This document shows, piece by piece, positions 7,514 through 15,128 of a DNA stretch of 64,000 bases. Position numbers and translations under genes: made by a program. This DNA comes from a virus. The stretch spans positions 1-64,000 of the IMG/VR virus record IMGVR_UViG_3300044295_000323; one strand, given 5' to 3'. Within the stretch, counting starts at the first letter, position 1, and each line of letters starts with the position of its first letter. The notes under the pieces are model-generated. The model did not search any database. It saw only the letters and a program-made list of their open reading frames with translations, and was not told the origin of the DNA.

Positions 7514-7781
7514 CTGTGCTGCTCCGGTGCCCGACGTGGTAAGACTTGCACCGGACGCACCAATAGACGTCGATGGGCCGGTCGGATACGATGTCGTTAC
7601 GCTCTTCGTACCGCTTAAGTGATCGAGCTGCCGCCTCAGCCAGCCCCTCTGAACGATGCCGCTTTTTCCCGACGCAGCCTCGGATGACTTTGGCTGGGAA
7701 CTTGTGTCGGGTCTTGATGAACTTTCCGAACCACAAGAGTCCTGCACATGGAGCTCCTGTTCCGACGATGGTGTTGTACAT
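7506..7781 (-). CDS. Small zinc-ribbon-like basic protein, 91 aa
   Basis: The N-terminus is hydrophobic and Gly-rich, followed by a basic helix (KRHRSEGLAEAAARSLKRYEER) and a C-terminal VYWCVRCKSYHVGH. The C-x2-C with a trailing H-x2-G-H is a recurrent ending in small phage zinc proteins. It starts at 7781 directly after the previous stop. Nucleic-acid binding is plausible but not shown. Confidence 0.7.
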   Translation of the reverse strand: MYNTIVGTGAPCAGLLWFGKFIKTRHKFPAKVIRGCVGKKRHRSEGLAEAAARSLKRYEERNDIVSDRPIDVYWCVRCKSYHVGHRSSTDE

Positions 7782-7785
7782 GACA

Positions 7786-8154
7786 TTACCTAGTCTCCTT
7801 TCGCTCAAACTTTGCCTTAAGTTCCTCGTACTTCTTGCGATCCTTTTCCTTCTTGGCGTCTTCGCGTTTCTTGATAGCCGCTGCACGAGCCGCCTTGTGC
7901 TTCTCTTGTTCTACCTCTTGCTGCTGGATGAATCCACGGATTGAGTTCAGGCGAACCTGAATCGGCACGTCGTCCTTCACGATCACCACCGAGTGCCTGC
8001 CATGCGGCATTTTCAAATGGTGGTGCCACTTCATGAGCTGCCGAAGTTCCTCGTCCGTGATGTGCTCCCAGTCTGAGATGCTGTCAACGATCACCGCCGA
8101 CGAACCGTAGTCTGTGTCGGAATCGTACACGGCAAGAATCTTAACGTCCGGCAT
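7786..8154 (-). CDS. Hypothetical protein with C-terminal coiled coil, 122 aa
   Basis: The first 60 residues are a mixed alpha/beta domain (VKILAVYDSDTDYG, HSVVIVKDDVPIQVRL). From about residue 80 to the end the sequence is a highly charged Lys/Glu/Arg helix. It sits in the tightly coupled operon between a 91-aa zinc-ribbon-like gene and a very basic 43-aa gene. The function is unknown. Confidence 0.7.
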   Translation of the reverse strand: MPDVKILAVYDSDTDYGSSAVIVDSISDWEHITDEELRQLMKWHHHLKMPHGRHSVVIVKDDVPIQVRLNSIRGFIQQQEVEQEKHKAARAAAIKKREDAKKEKDRKKYEELKAKFERKETR

Positions 8155-8155
8155 C

Positions 8156-8287
8156 TTACTCTCCTTCCTCTCTCTGATGCTTCCAGTTGAGTTTGTGTTT
8201 CACCTGGGTACGCCGGTCCCGGTGGGCCCGAGTGGGCTTGGGGATCGGCGCCCGTGGCAGCTTCGGCTTCTTCGTTGGCTTCTTCAT
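8156..8287 (-). CDS. Very basic 43-aa protein
   Basis: The ATG at 8287 overlaps the stop of the Cys-rich gene upstream (AAATGA). The product is dominated by Lys, Arg and Pro (KKPTKKPKLPRAPIPKPTR). It is likely unfolded and nucleic-acid binding. Length and composition give no family. Confidence 0.6.
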   Translation of the reverse strand: MKKPTKKPKLPRAPIPKPTRAHRDRRTQVKHKLNWKHQREEGE

Positions 8288-8565
8288 TTGGCGGCTCGCA
8301 AGTGCCACCAGCGACGGGGCTTTTCCTTTGGCTCCCAGAGTTTCCCCTCTGGGCCGCAATCGTAACCCGTCTGGCGGTGTGTTTCGCACTTTACTGCCTG
8401 ACCCTGCTCTTCCATTTCTCCTGTCAAAAGGTTCACGCTCTTTGTGATGCGGTACCCGCAGTCGTATTCTGTGTAGTAGCCCTTGCGTCGGTGCTTACAG
8501 TCTTTGCAGAACTTGAGCGGGTACCCCCGAGTTAATGTTTCGTATGCTTTATCTATGGCGTTCAT
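8284..8565 (-). CDS. Cysteine-rich protein ending in RRWWHL, 93 aa
   Basis: Cysteines are arranged as FCKDCKHRR, then DCGYR, KCETHR and DCGPEG, followed by a Pro/Lys linker and RRWWHLRAAK. This is the clearest member of the local C-x2-C / WW family (also 6661 and 19473) and suggests a bound zinc ion. The start at 8565 overlaps the preceding stop by four bases. The role is unknown. Confidence 0.75.
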   Translation of the reverse strand: MNAIDKAYETLTRGYPLKFCKDCKHRRKGYYTEYDCGYRITKSVNLLTGEMEEQGQAVKCETHRQTGYDCGPEGKLWEPKEKPRRWWHLRAAK

Positions 8566-8864
8566 TCCTGGGTTCCTCGTTGTTGACGAAGCGCTTCTCG
8601 TTGATCACGACACTTCATCAGCTTCTTGTTCTTGTCTGCCAGCTCCCCCTTCAGCCGCTCGATCTCGGCTGAGAGGGTGGTGAGCTGGGCCAACACGGCA
8701 TCAATGGCCGCGACTTCCTCGCGCCATTCCTCTGCAAATATCTCGTCCCCAAGCGCCACCGGCTTAGCAAGATCGCGGGCCAAAACAAAGCGCCGATCCT
8801 TCAGCACCTTGATGGCTGTTTCCGTCTGCTGGCCTGGCGTCTCCGGCTGCTTGATCTCGCTCAT
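8562..8864 (-). CDS. Coiled-coil protein, 100 aa
   Basis: It starts at 8864 (MSEIKQPETPG), overlapping the stop of the lipoprotein gene. Residues 45-95 (TTLSAEIERLKGELADKNKK) form an obvious heptad coiled coil. The head region KDRRFVLARDLAKPVALGD may be a short folded element. No function is apparent. Confidence 0.7.
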   Translation of the reverse strand: MSEIKQPETPGQQTETAIKVLKDRRFVLARDLAKPVALGDEIFAEEWREEVAAIDAVLAQLTTLSAEIERLKGELADKNKKLMKCRDQREALRQQRGTQE

Positions 8865-9130
8865 TTGGACTCCTTCGGCTCCGGTAATGGAAACAGAACG
8901 GGCTTTTGTGCTTCGCGCACGAATTGCCGGAATTGACCGACCGATACACACCACACCTGCCACTCGCTCCCGAAGTTGGCGTCTTGGAAACACAACGGCC
9001 GCACGTCTGGAACTTCACGCCTGATAACAAGTTGATCAGTCTTATCGTTGGCTACATCTGTCTTTCCTGCGACAGCGTTATCACAGGCCGTAGCCAATAG
9101 CGCCAACGCGACCATTACCAACATTCTCAT
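8861..9130 (-). CDS. Predicted lipoprotein, 89 aa
   Basis: The N-terminus MRMLVMVALALLATAC is a lipoprotein signal peptide with a good lipobox before C16. The mature part holds LCFQDANFG and VWCVSVGQFRQF, which match the ending of the second lipoprotein at 22692 (ICIELDNAEF, VCNLTVGQLRIQ). The two are paralogues 14 kb apart. It would be anchored in a membrane of the host. Possible roles include superinfection exclusion or lysis accessory function, but nothing in the sequence proves either. Confidence 0.75.
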   Translation of the reverse strand: MRMLVMVALALLATACDNAVAGKTDVANDKTDQLVIRREVPDVRPLCFQDANFGSEWQVWCVSVGQFRQFVREAQKPVLFPLPEPKESK

Positions 9131-9276
9131 GGCTGCTCCCTCACAACTGTTGCCGTCCGGCAGAAGTGACAGAATTTCACTCGCTTCTCCTGCCTGGTCA
9201 GTTCGCGGAAGATGCCCCGACGATGGCAGCAGGGGCATTGCGTGACCACCTGTTTCATCCTGGCGCTGAGGGTCAT
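9127..9276 (-). CDS. Small zinc-ribbon protein, 49 aa
   Basis: The frame runs from an ATG at 9276, with CAGGAG seven to eight bases upstream, to a TGA that overlaps the next start. Two cysteine pairs (TQCPCCHRRG and KFCHFCRTA) separated by about 16 residues make a compact zinc ribbon. The start, stop coupling and motif together make it a real small gene. Confidence 0.65.
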   Translation of the reverse strand: MTLSARMKQVVTQCPCCHRRGIFRELTRQEKRVKFCHFCRTATVVREQP

Positions 9277-9470
9277 GGCTGCTCCTGTGCGGAAATGTTC
9301 TGCTCGATGGCGTCTTCCAGTCCCTCGAAGTTGATCTTCAGGTCGATCAGAGACGCAAGCAGGTCTTGACGCCTGCGATAGCGGGCCTCAAGCGCATCCA
9401 GCGAATCACGCACGTCGTCGATAAATGGCTGCACCGCAATCGCGGGCTCGTATCGCTTGCGCTTGCTCAT
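9273..9470 (-). CDS. Hypothetical helical protein, 65 aa
   Basis: It starts at 9470 (MSKRKRYEPA). The body is a long amphipathic helix (DVRDSLDALEARYRRRQ) and the end is acidic. It is joined to both neighbours by overlapping stop-start codons and preceded by AGGAGCAGCC. The function is unknown. Confidence 0.65.
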   Translation of the reverse strand: MSKRKRYEPAIAVQPFIDDVRDSLDALEARYRRRQDLLASLIDLKINFEGLEDAIEQNISAQEQP

Positions 9471-10192
9471 GGCTGCTCCTGTGGGGCCGGTGCGGAGAGA
9501 GGCATCCAGTGCGTAGGCTCTGACGGCATTGCCCCCGCAGGTGACCACCAGCACGCATCACATGCTGACCACCATACGACCCGACGAATACATTGTGCGT
9601 GTTGCCCAGACGCGCCTTCCGCGTAATTCCATGCCGCTAGGATCTCAACGCCGTTTTCCTTCTTCGCCGTCTCAATCGGCTGCCAGCCCGTGGCCTGTCC
9701 GCTCCCCTGTGGGGCGGCAGAGAGGGCGGCGTCGAGGCCGCATTTACAAACGGGCCACATGGCGACAGTCGTGCGTCCTTCTTTCTCGGCGCGTTCGTAA
9801 GCCAAAACTGGGCAATCATCGTCATGCCGCGCTCGGTATCGCGTCAGCAGGGAGGCGTCTGGGCTCCCCTGTGGGCGGGAAGGGCGGGGCCGTGGTGAGC
9901 TGTCAACATCTCCCGACCCCTCATCAACTTGCTCGCTCTCAGGCGTGCGCTCGGCCTTCAGCTTCGCCAGTTCCGCTTCGGCGACTTCCGCCCGGTGCAT
10001 CCACTCAATCAGGCGTTCCCCTTGAGCCAGCGACTTGTTGCCGCAGTCAGCTTGCACGGCGGTGATAAGGAAATCACGCGCTACGGCGTAATCACCGATG
10101 TGGCCGGGTTCGCGCACCATTCGCGCTACCGCGTCATCGAGTTTGATTCTGGCCTGCTCCACCGTCTCTGCCTGTGGGGGTGTCTGGGACAT
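9467..10192 (-). CDS. DUF551-domain protein, 241 aa
   Basis: The C-terminal 75 residues contain GWQPIETAKKENGVEILAA, a Trp-rich middle (VVWWSACDACWW) and PTHWMPLSAPAP, the hallmark pattern of DUF551, a small phage domain of unknown function. The N-terminal 120 residues are helical and charged, with a possible metal site at HDDDCPVLAYERAEK. The fusion makes it longer than a bare DUF551 protein. The start at 10192 (MSQTPP) is just after the previous stop. Confidence 0.75.
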   Translation of the reverse strand: MSQTPPQAETVEQARIKLDDAVARMVREPGHIGDYAVARDFLITAVQADCGNKSLAQGERLIEWMHRAEVAEAELAKLKAERTPESEQVDEGSGDVDSSPRPRPSRPQGSPDASLLTRYRARHDDDCPVLAYERAEKEGRTTVAMWPVCKCGLDAALSAAPQGSGQATGWQPIETAKKENGVEILAAWNYAEGASGQHAQCIRRVVWWSACDACWWSPAGAMPSEPTHWMPLSAPAPQEQP

Positions 10193-10196
10193 ATCG

Positions 10197-10316
10197 TTAC
10201 CTACCCTTCCGCTCTGGTCTCGCCATGTACGCCACAAATACCAATCCCGCCAGCACGATCACAAGCGAGCCAATATCTCGGGCGTGATGATCCAAGAAAT
10301 CCCACATGCTCATCAT
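10197..10316 (-). CDS. Small membrane protein, 39 aa
   Basis: The ATG at 10316 has AAGGAG nine bases upstream and overlaps the previous stop. Residues 16-31 (GSLVIVLAGLVFVAYMA) form one membrane span, followed by a basic tail ERKGR, so the C-terminus probably stays in the cytoplasm. Its compact coupling in the operon supports it as a gene. Confidence 0.6.
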   Translation of the reverse strand: MMSMWDFLDHHARDIGSLVIVLAGLVFVAYMARPERKGR

Positions 10317-10630
10317 GATACTTGCTCCTTGGATGCCGCCAGGGTCATGGCGGGTTCGGGCGCCGAGGCTTTCCGGGGCGCCACCTCCACATAGACGATG
10401 TGCTTGCGGACGGCCACTTCCCCGGCCACCTGCTTGGACTTCTTCAAGACGCCGGCGAGGTTAGCGGCCGCGTACTTGGACCCCATATAGATCGGCAGGA
10501 CCTGGCCCGGCTGAGCTTTCTTCAAGGCCTTAACGACCTGGTCGAGGCGCGTCTTGTGCTGGTGGGCGCGCTTGACCCGGGGGATCGACGCAATAGGCTG
10601 ACCGATGGACATCTGTGCTTTACGGCTCAT
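10313..10630 (-). CDS. Basic hypothetical protein, 105 aa
   Basis: A Lys/Arg-rich N-terminus (RVKRAHQHKTRLDQVVKALKK) precedes a beta/alpha part (VLPIYMGSKYAAANLAGVLKK and HIVYVEVAPRK). The order strand-helix-strand resembles a small regulatory fold, but no family is recognised. An AAGGAG-type site precedes the ATG at 10630. Confidence 0.65.
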   Translation of the reverse strand: MSRKAQMSIGQPIASIPRVKRAHQHKTRLDQVVKALKKAQPGQVLPIYMGSKYAAANLAGVLKKSKQVAGEVAVRKHIVYVEVAPRKASAPEPAMTLAASKEQVS

Positions 10631-10647
10631 CTCACACTCTCCTTAAG

Positions 10648-11064
10648 TTAGATCTTCCCGATTAAACGGCGGCGGGTAAAGTCCGCCACGACTTTGGCTG
10701 CGTTCGACGACGCCCGAGTGCAGGGCGCCGGTTTGAAGCGGTCACGGTAGGACTGCTTCTGGTTGTAGCGATAGATACACCACTGCCCCTTGAGCATGTC
10801 GGGCAGGACTTTGACACCCGCATCTTCTTCTACCTGAGTGGTGGCTGGTCCGCGCACGGAGTACTGCAGGCCCTTCATGACGCGCTTTGACTTGCCGGTG
10901 GCCTTGGCATAACGTAAGACCCACCACTGGTCCGCGCATCCTGGGATGCGCTGACGCCATGAGCAATGCCAGGTGTCGCTGTCAGTGAACTGGCGCCACT
11001 CCCCGAGTGACTCGAACTCCGCTGGGATCCGTGGTAGCTGGTCCATGTATTCGTTGGTTGTCAT
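10648..11064 (-). CDS. RLTGE-family paralogue, 138 aa
   Basis: This is the leftmost recognisable member of the Trp-rich family that fills 10.6-23.8 kb. It has LGEWRQFTDSDTWHCSWRQ and QWWVLRYAKATG in the body and ends KVVADFTRRRLIGKI, a variant of the family helix (A-x-x-hydrophobic-x-x-RLTGE). It has an AAGGAG site six bases before the ATG. It sits just downstream of a strong hairpin and the ribbon-helix-helix gene. The function is unknown. Confidence 0.7.
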   Translation of the reverse strand: MTTNEYMDQLPRIPAEFESLGEWRQFTDSDTWHCSWRQRIPGCADQWWVLRYAKATGKSKRVMKGLQYSVRGPATTQVEEDAGVKVLPDMLKGQWCIYRYNQKQSYRDRFKPAPCTRASSNAAKVVADFTRRRLIGKI

Positions 11065-11106
11065 GTTCTCCTTCCCCTTTCATCTCGTCTAAGGCCCCTT
11101 TGGGCG

Positions 11107-11147
11107 GGTATGTCAGAGGGACCCTTATAAAGGGTCCCTGACATACC
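11107..11147. terminator. Long inverted repeat, probable terminator
   Basis: GGTATGTCAGAGGGACCCTT and its near-complement on the far side (through 11147) form a stem of about 18 bp around ATA, with a two-base bulge. It lies in the only gap between the ribbon-helix-helix gene and the next gene. There is no long T-run on the minus strand, so it could end transcription partly or stabilise the regulator mRNA. Confidence 0.5.
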
Positions 11148-11149
11148 TA

Positions 11150-11545
11150 TTAGGTTTTGTCCCGATCTTCTTTCTTATCAACACTTACGGGTGTTCCACT
11201 TTCCGTTTCATCAACTTCGGTGGAATTGTTAGTAAGTAATTCAATCTCCTCCTGGTCGCTGGCCGCCCGGATGTCCTTCACATCCTCTGGGAACTTCAGC
11301 TCGATGCCGTTGTTGCCCCATCGCACGGGCCGGTGCTTACGGACGAACTCAGCGGCGGCCGCCCTGAGGACCACGGGCAAGGGCTGGAAGGTCGACTGGC
11401 TGATCTTCATCAGCTTCTCGTGGATCTTCTTGGGCAGGCGGTAAGTGACTTGGACGGTCGGGCCCATCGAGGACTTGCCCCGCTTGCGGCCTGGCCGAGA
11501 TTTCACCACGTCGTCGAACTCTGGGTAGTTAGGGTCGTATGCCAT
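11150..11545 (-). CDS. Ribbon-helix-helix DNA-binding protein, 131 aa
   Basis: Residues 30-72 carry the RHH pattern: a short beta strand VQVTYRLPKK, helix IHEKLMKISQSTF, a turn, then helix PVVLRAAAAEFVRKH. A basic N-terminal arm (SRPGRKRGKS) and an acidic tail of about 50 residues flank it. RHH proteins of the Arc/MetJ/CopG type bind operators as dimers, the beta strand entering the major groove. This is the clearest transcription regulator in the window and a candidate reader of the palindromes at 15.8-26.5 kb. That link is an inference. The ATG is at 11545 with no Shine-Dalgarno and a promoter only 11 bases away. Confidence 0.75.
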   Translation of the reverse strand: MAYDPNYPEFDDVVKSRPGRKRGKSSMGPTVQVTYRLPKKIHEKLMKISQSTFQPLPVVLRAAAAEFVRKHRPVRWGNNGIELKFPEDVKDIRAASDQEEIELLTNNSTEVDETESGTPVSVDKKEDRDKT

Positions 11546-11556
11546 AGTTGTTAGAT

Positions 11557-11565
11557 AGTATACCA
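11557..11565 (-). promoter_or_regulatory. Extended -10 promoter for the RHH gene
   Basis: On the minus strand TGGTATACT is an extended -10 element. The -35 at 17-bp spacing is weak (TTATCC). The ATG begins 11 bases after the -10, so transcription would start only a few bases before the start codon, giving an almost leaderless mRNA and explaining the missing ribosome site. Confidence 0.5.
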
Positions 11566-11575
11566 CCCCCGGACG

Positions 11576-11965
11576 TTACGGATAATCTGTCCCACTGTTT
11601 GACAACAGCGCCAGTTCGGAATCTTCGAACTCGCAGCACTCGAACCTCGACAGCGCCACCACGGCCGACACCACCGCGTCCCACGTTCGGTAGCGGTCGT
11701 TCAGGATGAACCAAGGGCGGGAACCCAGGCTGGTGGCCCGCTTGTCATCCCGTATCACGATGTAGTAGAACTGGGGCCGGCACAGAATCCAGATATTAGC
11801 GTTATTGTAGCACAGCCCATCCGGGCCCCCTTTGCTGTAGTACCACGCGTACTTGTCCGTATACGACTCCTGCCATTCGAATTGCGAGCGCCACGGTTCC
11901 GGCATGCGCCACTGCCGGCGCTTGGGCTCCGTCGGTTCGTCAACGGTGATTGTGTCAAGAGCCAT
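11576..11965 (-). CDS. Trp/Tyr-rich protein, divergent RLTGE-family member, 129 aa
   Basis: The body has the family style (FEWQESYTDKYAWYYSKGG, ANIWILCRPQFYYIVIRDD) and a terminal helix WDAVVSAVVALSRFECCEF in place of RLTGE, followed by a 20-residue extension. The ATG at 11965 directly precedes the neighbouring stop. It is probably a diverged paralogue. The function is unknown. Confidence 0.6.
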   Translation of the reverse strand: MALDTITVDEPTEPKRRQWRMPEPWRSQFEWQESYTDKYAWYYSKGGPDGLCYNNANIWILCRPQFYYIVIRDDKRATSLGSRPWFILNDRYRTWDAVVSAVVALSRFECCEFEDSELALLSNSGTDYP

Positions 11966-11967
11966 TA

Positions 11968-12399
11968 CTAGGCACCTCCTGTCAGTCGAGCGGCAGCAAC
12001 GGCCGCCATAATGGACTTCTCACTCGTGAGCCACTTGGTTGCTTGCCACTCCCCTTGTTCGAGCCAGAGGACTTTGTAGCGATCCTTGGGCCCGTAGGCG
12101 TGGCCCATGAGCCAGATGCCGTTATTCCAGACGACAGTGTTTCTCTCCAGCCTTGTCCCGTGCTTCCAGAACCACGTCCCGTCGCCTCCTTCGGACCACG
12201 CGTTGAATGTCTTCCGAAGACCTGGCGGGCGAGCCGGCTGACGTGACTTGATCACTGACGCGTCAGAATTCCATGGTGGTTTTGTCACAGCTTGCGCCAC
12301 TATGCGTGACGTAATCTGCTGCTGGAGTTGCTTTACAGCAGCGAGCTTGCCAAGCACGATGGTCTTCACGTGCCGTGAGACGAAGGACTTGGTCGCCAT
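11968..12399 (-). CDS. RLTGE-family paralogue, 143 aa
   Basis: An N-terminal basic helix of about 40 residues is followed by the Trp-rich region (TWFWKHGTRLERNTVVWNN, GIWLMGHAYG) and the closing helix SIMAAVAAARLTGGA. This fits the family in full. The start at 12399 overlaps the stop of the GP88-like gene (TAATG). Confidence 0.75.
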   Translation of the reverse strand: MATKSFVSRHVKTIVLGKLAAVKQLQQQITSRIVAQAVTKPPWNSDASVIKSRQPARPPGLRKTFNAWSEGGDGTWFWKHGTRLERNTVVWNNGIWLMGHAYGPKDRYKVLWLEQGEWQATKWLTSEKSIMAAVAAARLTGGA

Positions 12400-13130
12400 T
12401 AGCGCACCAGCTCCGTCTTGCCGTCGTGAACGAAGCCGCCCTTGACACCCTCGGCCATACGGGCATTAGAGCCCTTCCACCGCAAGCCCACCACCACGCC
12501 CTCAGGATCGAGAAACCGCAAGTCGTCCTTGTCCCCGTCGACGACCCGGAGCCACTTGCCCTGGACCTTCAACTTGGCCGGCAGCTTCCCATCCCGCCGC
12601 ACATTGAAGACGACAGCCATGTTGATGCCGAACTGCAAGCAGTGTGCCAGGTCAGCCTTGGTCGTCTTCTCGCTCACGCTGTAGGTCAGGTGGTAGTTGT
12701 CGAGCACCCGGCGCCGGGGCACGGGGAGCTTGGTGTAGTCATAGAACTGCACCGTGGGATTCAGGTTGGCCAAGCTATGGGCCAGACCGGGCCGATCGGA
12801 GAGCAGGTTCGGCCGGACCGCCAGCTTCTTGTGCGTCTTGGCCAAGGCCTTGATCTCCTTGTCGACCTTCGCGACGAAGCCCTTGTAGTCAGTCATGTAC
12901 TCCTGGGTCCGACGCGCCCGTGCCTTGACGCTGGCAGGAAACACATTCATCCCCGTCTTAGCCAGACAGACGTCGGCACACGTGCCGGCCATGGCACACA
13001 TGGTCGGTAGTGTCTTGCCCAAGACGAGCCCCGCTTCCGTGGCCGGGCTCAGGTTCAGTCCCACGGTTTTCCAGCCCCGGGCCTTGGACTTGTCGAGCTT
13101 GTATTGTGAGGTTGTCAAGTAACTAGCCAT
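12399..13130 (-). CDS. GP88-like protein, 243 aa
   Basis: The N-terminal half has PTMCAMAGTCADVCLAKTG followed by a run of arginines (SVKARARRTQEYMTDYKGF), then AVRPNLLSDRPG and NPTVQFYDYTK and YHLTYSVSE. This order (Cys cluster, AR-x-x-RT, RxN, QFYDYTK, YHLT-S) is characteristic of the phage GP88-type family of unknown function. The clustered cysteines C45, C51 and C55 may bind metal. The family name is from memory of the pattern and should be checked with a profile. Confidence 0.6.
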   Translation of the reverse strand: MASYLTTSQYKLDKSKARGWKTVGLNLSPATEAGLVLGKTLPTMCAMAGTCADVCLAKTGMNVFPASVKARARRTQEYMTDYKGFVAKVDKEIKALAKTHKKLAVRPNLLSDRPGLAHSLANLNPTVQFYDYTKLPVPRRRVLDNYHLTYSVSEKTTKADLAHCLQFGINMAVVFNVRRDGKLPAKLKVQGKWLRVVDGDKDDLRFLDPEGVVVGLRWKGSNARMAEGVKGGFVHDGKTELVR

Positions 13131-13446
13131 CGTGATTACTCCTTTTCCAGATCGTACGTTTACGTTTAACTTCGGGTGTTGGGGCGTCTTCAGGGTCGAA
13201 GAGTCTGTTCATGCCGATGTCATTCTTGCAGAAGGCTTCACCAAGACCCCCATAATGCGCGCCGGCTTTGTTGCCGCACAGCGGGCACGGACCTACGGCT
13301 GCATTGACTTCGTCCCAACAGTCAGAATCGTACAGACTCTCCTCTCCACGCAGAATTTTTAAGAGCGCCTCCATGTGGATGATCCACTCTTGTTTCTCTT
13401 TCTTGTAGTCTGGTGGTTTCTTCTTTGCTTTGCGCGTATGGGCCAC
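13123..13446 (-). CDS. Zinc-binding hypothetical protein, 107 aa
   Basis: The start is a GTG at 13446 with a strong AGGAGG site. A basic N-terminus (RKAKKKPPDYKKEKQE) leads to GPCPLCGNKAGAHYGG and EAFCKNDIG, which make a partial zinc finger (C-x2-C...C). It is coupled to the GP88-like gene. Nucleic-acid or protein binding is possible. Confidence 0.7.
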   Translation of the reverse strand: MAHTRKAKKKPPDYKKEKQEWIIHMEALLKILRGEESLYDSDCWDEVNAAVGPCPLCGNKAGAHYGGLGEAFCKNDIGMNRLFDPEDAPTPEVKRKRTIWKRSNHDG

Positions 13447-13476
13447 TTCTTTCCTCCTGGTTTCAGGGCCACATGG

Positions 13477-14286
13477 CTACTTGCCCTCGCCTGTCATGCG
13501 AAAGATGGCACCCTCGGCCGCCAACGTCGACGTGTCCACGTCCGGCAGTTCGATCGTCGTGCGCTCGGACTTCTTGGGCTTAGTGTCTACTCGCCCCACG
13601 ATATCCTGTGGTACGTAGGCGCGGAACTGCGGCACCACCTTGATGATCTGGTTGACCGTCTTGTAGGTGTCGAGCAGCTTGGACACATCAGCCTGGATCT
13701 TCTCCCACCGATCACGAATCTGCTCGGCCTCATCCATGAGCTCGATGTGGCGAGAGAGTTCCGTCACGCCGGGCAACTGCGGATAGGCCTGCCGAATCGA
13801 TTCAAACATGGCGACCGTGATCTGTGGTGTGGACAAGCGGTTGTCTGCCACCGCCGAACATGGACGTGAGTAGGCTGCGTGGGACGCCGGCGCATGCAGG
13901 AAGTCCTGGATGTGCGTGTAGCGATGGTTGTCCCGGCTGGGCGGCTTATCCCATCGGACGCCTTCCTTCTCGCGAGCCAACAATCGACGGAGCTCCGATG
14001 CTGTGTAGTCGTTCGACAGGTAGTACTCGGTGGACTTCGGCACAAAGATCTTCTTGGTGATGACGATCAGCCGCTCCTCTTCACCAAACAGATCGAGCCA
14101 CCCCTTGGGGATCTTGTCGTAAAGATCCACGTGGGGGTACATGGACAGCCGGCTGATGAGCTCCGACATGTCCACGTTGGTCGTGTTGTTGTAGTCCGGC
14201 AGCTGCTCTTTCAGGGCGGTGGCGGTCATCTTCACCACCTGCTCGTCCACTCGCCGACGGACGTCTTTTGAAATCGTGACAATCAT
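13477..14286 (-). CDS. Hypothetical protein, 269 aa
   Basis: It starts at 14286 (MIVTISKDVRRR) after AAAGGAG. It is mainly helical with a central region LIVITKKIFVPKSTEYYLS and a His-rich loop (RDNHRYTHIQDFLHAPASHAAY). The second half (EQIRDRWEKIQADVSKLLDTY) suggests a coiled coil. No family is recognised. It lies between the GP88-like gene and the VWA/MoxR block and may work with either. Confidence 0.7.
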   Translation of the reverse strand: MIVTISKDVRRRVDEQVVKMTATALKEQLPDYNNTTNVDMSELISRLSMYPHVDLYDKIPKGWLDLFGEEERLIVITKKIFVPKSTEYYLSNDYTASELRRLLAREKEGVRWDKPPSRDNHRYTHIQDFLHAPASHAAYSRPCSAVADNRLSTPQITVAMFESIRQAYPQLPGVTELSRHIELMDEAEQIRDRWEKIQADVSKLLDTYKTVNQIIKVVPQFRAYVPQDIVGRVDTKPKKSERTTIELPDVDTSTLAAEGAIFRMTGEGK

Positions 14287-14299
14287 GTGTGACTCCTTT

Positions 14300-14848
14300 C
14301 TAGAGTTCCAACTGGAACGGTTGTGCGGTCCGAAGCTGATTGGCCAAACGCTTACGCTTCTCTTTCTGCGCTGAGTCCAAGCCAGGGTTGACAATCGCGG
14401 CGGCCTTCGCGACAAACAGCTTGTCATAGAAGTACAAGTGACCGTTCCGCAGTGCCTGTCCATCCAACGTGCCTATGTTATTGTGGTACGTGCGCTGGAT
14501 GGAGTTGATCTGCGGCGCAGACAAGTTCTTGCCCAGCAAGTAGGCAGCATTGTCGGCCGCGCATAGGTCCTTCAACGCCTTGATCTGTTCCGGCGCTAAC
14601 GTCTTGGGGTTCACCGAGAAGTAGGTGTCGTAGCCACGTAGGCCCAAATTGAGGGTGGCGCTCAGACGATGGGCGATCTTGTAGGCTTCACCCCGGCCCA
14701 CACTATAGCCCTCTTCCAGCATCTTGATCACCGAGGAGCGAATCCTCGGTGAGAGTTTGCCGCCGTCAAAAACGGCGCTAGTGATGACGAGACCGGGCGT
14801 GCCGGCAAGTGCGCTCCATGCGAGTTGCTGTTCTCTCTCTTTATCCAT
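14300..14848 (-). CDS. Hypothetical protein, 182 aa
   Basis: I chose the ATG at 14848, with AAAGGA eight bases upstream and overlapping the previous TAA, over the ATG at 14857. The protein is helical (DSAQKEKRKRLANQLRTAQ) with a middle region rich in Asn and Tyr (RTYHNNIGTLDGQALRNGHLY). No motif is recognised. Confidence 0.65.
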   Translation of the reverse strand: MDKEREQQLAWSALAGTPGLVITSAVFDGGKLSPRIRSSVIKMLEEGYSVGRGEAYKIAHRLSATLNLGLRGYDTYFSVNPKTLAPEQIKALKDLCAADNAAYLLGKNLSAPQINSIQRTYHNNIGTLDGQALRNGHLYFYDKLFVAKAAAIVNPGLDSAQKEKRKRLANQLRTAQPFQLEL

Positions 14849-15128
14849 TTTGATCATCCTTTCCTGTGAGTCTCCACACGATGTACTTCCGCTTGAGTTC
14901 TCGAAGCGTCTTGGCTTTCACGGTGCACATGGGATCTTTGCCGTTTATGTATTCAAGCTCCCAACGATACGCCATTTTTCTGCGTTTCTGATGCAGCCAC
15001 ATCCAACACACAAGGTTGGGGTTGTCAGTATAAGGTCCAAAGAACCAGTACTTTATGGCGGTTCCTTGCATCCGCACTGGCCGTTCATGAATAATCGAGG
15101 CAACGGCCCTATCAAGTCGCGTGATCAT
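14841..15128 (-). CDS. RLTGE-family paralogue, 95 aa
   Basis: The body shows the family style (IKYWFFGPYTDN, VCWMWLHQKRRKMAYRWELEY) and ends with the helix LRELKRKYIVWRLTGKDD. Start and stop overlap both neighbouring members, so three paralogues are translated as a coupled series (14841, 15125, 15507). The function is unknown. Confidence 0.8.
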   Translation of the reverse strand: MITRLDRAVASIIHERPVRMQGTAIKYWFFGPYTDNPNLVCWMWLHQKRRKMAYRWELEYINGKDPMCTVKAKTLRELKRKYIVWRLTGKDDQNG

